Shown here one piece after another: positions 60,229 through 64,000 of a stretch of DNA of 64,000 bases (position 1 is its first letter; each line of letters starts with the position of its first letter). The position numbers and the translations under genes are program-made. The DNA comes from Nitrososphaerota archaeon (GTDB lineage Archaea; Thermoproteota; Nitrososphaeria; Nitrososphaerales; Nitrosopumilaceae). The notes beneath the pieces are model-generated. The model was not told the DNA's origin. It ran no database searches and saw nothing but the letters and a program-made list of their open reading frames with translations. Location of the stretch: assembly GCA_028867735.1 (NCBI GenBank), contig JAGWFW010000002.1, positions 1 to 64,000 of the forward strand, read 5' to 3'.

Positions 60229-60897
60229 ATGTTCCTTAAGACAAAGAACAGAAAGGCAATCAGTGCAGTGCTGGCAACCCTGATCATCTTGGTGGCAACA
60301 GTTGTTCTTGGAACGGGAGTTATACTGTTTGGTACAAGCCTCTTCCAGACAAACGCCCAGAGTTCGGGCCTTGCCGTACAAGGTGTTCACGTGTGGATAA
60401 ACTCGAATAGTCCTACGACATACGCTTGGGGAGCTGCAGAGATAAGAAATAGTGGAGACAAGATACTATCTGTAGATCAGATTAGTGTACGAGGTACTCA
60501 AATACCGTTTTCAAGTTGGTATTTTGACAACAACTCTACAAGAGTCACTGCTGGAAATTTCCAGTCTCAACTGATCTATTCGTCAACATCTGGTACTACA
60601 CCGGGAATGATGGAATCATACTACAGTGGGAAGGCACAAACTAGCCCGCCTCCTACTTGTCCTACGACAACAACAGCATTTGGTATCAATGAATCCACTA
60701 CGCTTGCACCAATAGTTTGCTTTTCACAAGCATCAGGCCCAATCTCATTGAAGCCGGGTGACATGGCAATCACGTACTTCAAAATTCCTAACGGAGTTTT
60801 GAGCACAGTAGATTCAGGTTCTGCAAGTAGTGTTGCATTGTATGCTGGCAACGTAGGCGCACCACAATCTATTACTGTGCAAAGCCAACAAAATTAG
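60229..60897 (+). CDS. Type IV prepilin-like protein
   Basis: A 222-residue protein with a class III signal KNRKA10 before I11 and a hydrophobic helix (ISAVLATLIILVATVVLGTG). The ectodomain is beta-rich with a Pro-rich disordered loop (QTSPPPTCPTTTT). Third prepilin in the locus, oriented with the ATPase and FlaJ-like genes. It lies 52 bp after the VWA gene. Confidence 0.8.
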   Translation: MFLKTKNRKAISAVLATLIILVATVVLGTGVILFGTSLFQTNAQSSGLAVQGVHVWINSNSPTTYAWGAAEIRNSGDKILSVDQISVRGTQIPFSSWYFDNNSTRVTAGNFQSQLIYSSTSGTTPGMMESYYSGKAQTSPPPTCPTTTTAFGINESTTLAPIVCFSQASGPISLKPGDMAITYFKIPNGVLSTVDSGSASSVALYAGNVGAPQSITVQSQQN

Positions 60898-60948
60898 GGG
60901 CCAAAAAATGGCCAAATCCCTTTCTTTTTTATTTTTGGAGGATAACAA

Positions 60949-62490
60949 ATGAAAGACAAGACAAGACAAACAAACGAGACCGAGAGCTTTCTTGCAAGTC
61001 AAGTCATTGATGAGGACCAGACAAGAATTCCTCTTGGATATGAAATCATAAAAAACTATCCATTACAGCCGCCATTTAGCTATGTCAATATACTATACAA
61101 TACCGAAAAATCAACATATCTCTATTTTGTTGATGAGTCAAAACTCAATCCAGAGGAAACAATAATTTTTCAAAAGCTGCACCGCCTCATTGAGGAAAGC
61201 CTCGAATCCATCTCTGAACTGAAGAACAGCCACAGTTTTGACGACCAGCTAGGCATGGTTCTCAAGGAAAACGAGAGGATCTTTTCAGGCAAATCAAGCG
61301 CCGGCATGGAAAAGGTAAAGTACTATCTCAGGCGCGATGTCAACGGGTTTGGCATCATAGACCCGCTAATGCATGATGTAAACATAGAGGACGTCAGCTG
61401 CAGCGGAATTGACAAGCCCATATTTATCTGGCATCGAAACTATGACAGCATTCCAACCAATATTCGATATTCATCCCATGAAAACCTAAACGCATTCGTA
61501 TCAAGAATAGTCTTTCGGGCAGGAAAGCACATCAGCTCTGCATTCCCAATCTCAGATCTTGCACTGCAGGGGAACCACAGAATATCGGTTCTTTATCAAA
61601 AGGAGGTGACCCCAAAGGGCACAAGCTTTACTATACGAAAATTCAAGGAAGACCCGTATACTGTAATTGATCTGATAAAATTTGGCACAATAAGCCTCCA
61701 GATTGCAGCCTATCTCTGGATGCTGATAGAATCAAAAATGTCATTTATAATAATAGGCGCTACCGGCAGCGGCAAGACCACAATACTGAACGCAATCACA
61801 GGACTTGTCCACCCAGATTACAAAATTTTTTCAGTAGAGGATGTGGCAGAAATTAACATAAACCACGAGAACTGGTTTACACTTGTCTCAAGAAGCGGCT
61901 TTGGTCTTGGAGGAGAGGGAGAGATTGGCATGTATGATCTTATCAAAGCCGGTGTAAGACACAGACCTGACTATATTGTAGTGGGAGAAATCAGGGGTTC
62001 TGAAGCCTATGTCATGTTCCAGGCCATGGCTACAGGACACGGTGGACTGTGTACAATGCACGCAGACAGCCTTGAATCAGCAGTAAAGAGATTGCAGCAA
62101 AAACCAATGGATATCCCACCGGCATACATATCCCTGATGAACTGCGCCGTTGTAATCAAGAGGGTAAAGGAAAATACAACAGGCCAGAGCAGCAGGCGGG
62201 CCATAACCGTATCTGAAATTGTCTCGTCAGAGTCATCACACGCGGCTTTTTCGTGGAATCCCAAGACCGATTACTTTGACGATGACCTCAAAGACAGCGT
62301 CATGTTCAAAAGAATGACAGATGCAACAGGGCGCGATCTTAAAGAAATAACAGACGAATACCAAAAACGAATCTCTATTCTAAAATGGATGCTTGAAAAT
62401 GATATTCGCAATTACAAAAAAGTGGCCGAGATAGTGGGAAAATACTATAGGGACCCAGACTCACTGATGCAGAAAATGGAAGGAGTCTGA
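60949..62490 (+). CDS. Type II/IV secretion ATPase (FlaI/TadA-like)
   Basis: A 513-residue hexameric ATPase. N-terminal domain to about residue 240 (DVSCSGIDKPIFIWHRNYDS, GKHISSAFPISDLALQGNHR). Walker A near residues 270-278 (GATGSGKTT). Asp box SVEDVAEINI, Walker B in DYIVVGEIRGSEAYVMFQAM, and the His box in GHGGLCTMHADS. It powers pilus assembly at the cytosolic face, paired with the membrane protein 4 bp downstream. Confidence 0.93.
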   Translation: MKDKTRQTNETESFLASQVIDEDQTRIPLGYEIIKNYPLQPPFSYVNILYNTEKSTYLYFVDESKLNPEETIIFQKLHRLIEESLESISELKNSHSFDDQLGMVLKENERIFSGKSSAGMEKVKYYLRRDVNGFGIIDPLMHDVNIEDVSCSGIDKPIFIWHRNYDSIPTNIRYSSHENLNAFVSRIVFRAGKHISSAFPISDLALQGNHRISVLYQKEVTPKGTSFTIRKFKEDPYTVIDLIKFGTISLQIAAYLWMLIESKMSFIIIGATGSGKTTILNAITGLVHPDYKIFSVEDVAEININHENWFTLVSRSGFGLGGEGEIGMYDLIKAGVRHRPDYIVVGEIRGSEAYVMFQAMATGHGGLCTMHADSLESAVKRLQQKPMDIPPAYISLMNCAVVIKRVKENTTGQSSRRAITVSEIVSSESSHAAFSWNPKTDYFDDDLKDSVMFKRMTDATGRDLKEITDEYQKRISILKWMLENDIRNYKKVAEIVGKYYRDPDSLMQKMEGV

Positions 62491-62494
62491 TGGC

Positions 62495-63961
62495 TTGCTT
62501 TCTTTAAAGAAACTTGACCAGGCAGAATACGAAAAAAAACAGAACAAAAAGATAGAAAGGGAACTACCATATTTTATAACAATTATATCGCTTCTTGCCT
62601 CCAGCGGGTTTGGGCCATATACAATTTTACAAAAAATAAGGGAACTTAATCTTTTACCGATAATCCAAATAGAAACAATCAAGATTCTCAAACGGATTGA
62701 CCTGCTCGGAATAGACCCACTCACTGCATTAAGCGAGGCAAAAGACAAGCCGTCCTCCCGCGGTCTTGGAGAGTTTCTTGGCGGATACGTCTCTGCCATC
62801 CAAAGCGGGGGAAACGTAATCAACTATCTGAAAAGCAAGATGTCAAGCTCCTATGAAAGGCTTGAGAGTTCGGAAAAACAGTCTGTCGAGAAGCTGAGCG
62901 GAGTTGTTCACGCCTGGCTGACAATGCAGATCGTAATACTTGCAGTATTCATCCTGGTTGCAGCAATTGGTTCAAACCCAATGACAGGCTCTGGAGGAAC
63001 AAACAGCTCGCAGCCACCATATCTTCTCCTGATCTTCTCGCCTGTAATCTCTATTGCGTTTATGAAGATGGTGCAAAACATGAACCGCTCAAACATACAC
63101 GAAATTGAGATGAAAAAGTTGCTAAAGTTTCTGCTGCCTCCGTTTCTGGCAGGACTGACACTAATTGCAAGCAACGCGTTCTCAGGTCTGAGCATAAACG
63201 CCTACATCCTTGGATGCTCACTTGCTGCAGGCTCTATATGGCCTGCACTGCGATTCCAAAAGATATACGTGGCAAACCTTCACGCCGAAGCAGCGACGCC
63301 GCAGATTCTCAGGGATATCACAGAGGCAAGAAAGGCTGGCATGGGGCCTGAAAAATGCATAATACACGCATGCAAGCGTAAAGACTTCAAATCATTTAAC
63401 ATTACGGCAAATACAATTGCAAACAAGCTGGAATGGGGAATCCCACTTTCTAACATTTTCGAGTCGCTTTACAAGGAAGTCAAAAACTTTCAGGTGCTGA
63501 TTACGTTTAGGATACTGTTTGAGATAATATCTTCCGGAGGAGGCAACGTCAATACCCTTGATTCGCTTGCAGACGCCAGTGAAAAGATTCACAATATTAC
63601 CAAGACCAAGCGCGAGATGCTCCAGCCATACGTGATGGTAGGTTTTATGCTGATTATAATTACCGGATTTACCACGTTGCTGACAATAGACTCTTTTACA
63701 GATATCAATGTGGCAAAAAACCTGGTTCACAACAACAATACCCAAACATCTGGCGCGTCAGACGACCTGCTTGACGTGGTTTCAATTGCCATAATTGCCC
63801 AGGCCTGGCTTGCCGGACTCTTTATAGGAAAAATAACAAAAGGCGCGTATTCAGGCGGATTCATGTATTCGATGCTGCTTACCATGATCAGCATGGCAGC
63901 AATTGCAATGATCCAGCTTCACGTGATAAACATAGGAGCAATTTTGCAGCCTTCCAAGTGA
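62495..63961 (+). CDS. FlaJ/TadC-like membrane platform protein
   Basis: A 488-residue type II secretion F-family protein starting at TTG 62495. Two cytosolic GSPII_F-type regions (ELPYFITIISLLASSGFGPY, PQILRDITEARKAGMGPEKC) alternate with membrane segments (AWLTMQIVILAVFILVAAIG, VMVGFMLIIITGFTTLL and others near the end). It holds the ATPase and passes pilins into the filament. The next gene starts right after it. Confidence 0.9.
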   Translation: MLSLKKLDQAEYEKKQNKKIERELPYFITIISLLASSGFGPYTILQKIRELNLLPIIQIETIKILKRIDLLGIDPLTALSEAKDKPSSRGLGEFLGGYVSAIQSGGNVINYLKSKMSSSYERLESSEKQSVEKLSGVVHAWLTMQIVILAVFILVAAIGSNPMTGSGGTNSSQPPYLLLIFSPVISIAFMKMVQNMNRSNIHEIEMKKLLKFLLPPFLAGLTLIASNAFSGLSINAYILGCSLAAGSIWPALRFQKIYVANLHAEAATPQILRDITEARKAGMGPEKCIIHACKRKDFKSFNITANTIANKLEWGIPLSNIFESLYKEVKNFQVLITFRILFEIISSGGGNVNTLDSLADASEKIHNITKTKREMLQPYVMVGFMLIIITGFTTLLTIDSFTDINVAKNLVHNNNTQTSGASDDLLDVVSIAIIAQAWLAGLFIGKITKGAYSGGFMYSMLLTMISMAAIAMIQLHVINIGAILQPSK

Positions 63962-63963
63962 GT

Positions 63964-64000
63964 ATGTCACTTGCAAAGTCATACCGCCTCTTATATCGAC
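63964..64000 (+). CDS. Start of a further gene, cut by the window edge
   Basis: ATG 63964, 2 bp past the FlaJ-like stop, begins SLAKSYRLLYR and runs to the edge. Too short to identify; by position it belongs to the pilus operon. Confidence 0.45.
   Translation, partial: MSLAKSYRLLYR

Noticed and set aside
1-64000. CRISPR array or cas genes
   Set aside because: No regularly spaced direct repeats and no Cas protein motifs were seen.

Overview
The window is a chromosomal segment of an ammonia-oxidising-type thaumarchaeon (Nitrososphaerota, probably the group I.1a / Nitrosopumilales side). Evidence: an archaeal S10/spc ribosomal operon that includes the RNase P protein Rpp29 and eS4, a proteasome alpha subunit, a CdvB (ESCRT-III) cell-division protein, a cupredoxin on a membrane anchor, archaeal tRNAs without encoded CCA, TATA-type promoters about 26-30 nt ahead of start codons (leaderless transcripts), and a secreted tryptophan-rich module I associate with this phylum. 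Genus is not claimed. No rRNA, CRISPR array or ammonia-oxidation gene is present.

Layout. 1-17 kb: mixed housekeeping and secreted proteins (SPFH protein, glycerate 2-kinase, citrate synthase, DHH phosphoesterase, RidA, cupredoxin, DUF255 thioredoxin-like protein, DUF192 protein) with small conserved proteins between them. 17-26 kb: tRNA-Thr and purine synthesis (purS alone, then purQ-purL-purF, a stand-alone RAM-domain protein, then purC), plus a rhomboid protease, CBS protein and methyltransferase. 26-29 kb: an HTH regulator, a DUF371 protein, psmA and a SPOUT-type RNA methyltransferase. 29-37 kb: ribosomal operon uL3-uL4-uL23-uS19-uL22-uS3-uL29-Rpp29-uS17-uL14-uL24-eS4-uL5-uS14-uS8-uL6, without uL2 after uL23, then tRNA-Asn. 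37-40.5 kb: small zinc-type and unknown proteins and cdvB, with four copies of one 22-bp palindrome. 40.5-45.9 kb: a DipZ-like thioredoxin/CcdA pair and bioA-bioB-bioF. 46-52 kb: an eroded accessory island (frameshifted MazF-like and Fic/Doc-like toxins, truncated transposase, AT-rich unknown genes) flanked by two paralogous TrmB-type regulators and interrupting the biotin genes, with bioD inside it. 52.5-55 kb: coiled-coil proteins of unknown role. 55-64 kb: a type IV pilus-like locus, with three prepilin-like proteins, a secretion ATPase and a FlaJ/TadC-type membrane protein, wrapped around a MoxR AAA+ / VWA pair.

How parts work together: the pur genes supply most of a purine operon. bioF, bioA, bioD and bioB give the four late biotin steps from pimeloyl-CoA/ACP. 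CcdA passes electrons across the membrane to the extracytoplasmic thioredoxin. The pilus ATPase and membrane platform would assemble the prepilins, and the MoxR/VWA pair may act as a remodelling module for that surface machine (inference). The most novel signal I see is the palindromic operator family around cdvB and its neighbours; next are the MoxR/VWA-pilus association and the decaying toxin island.
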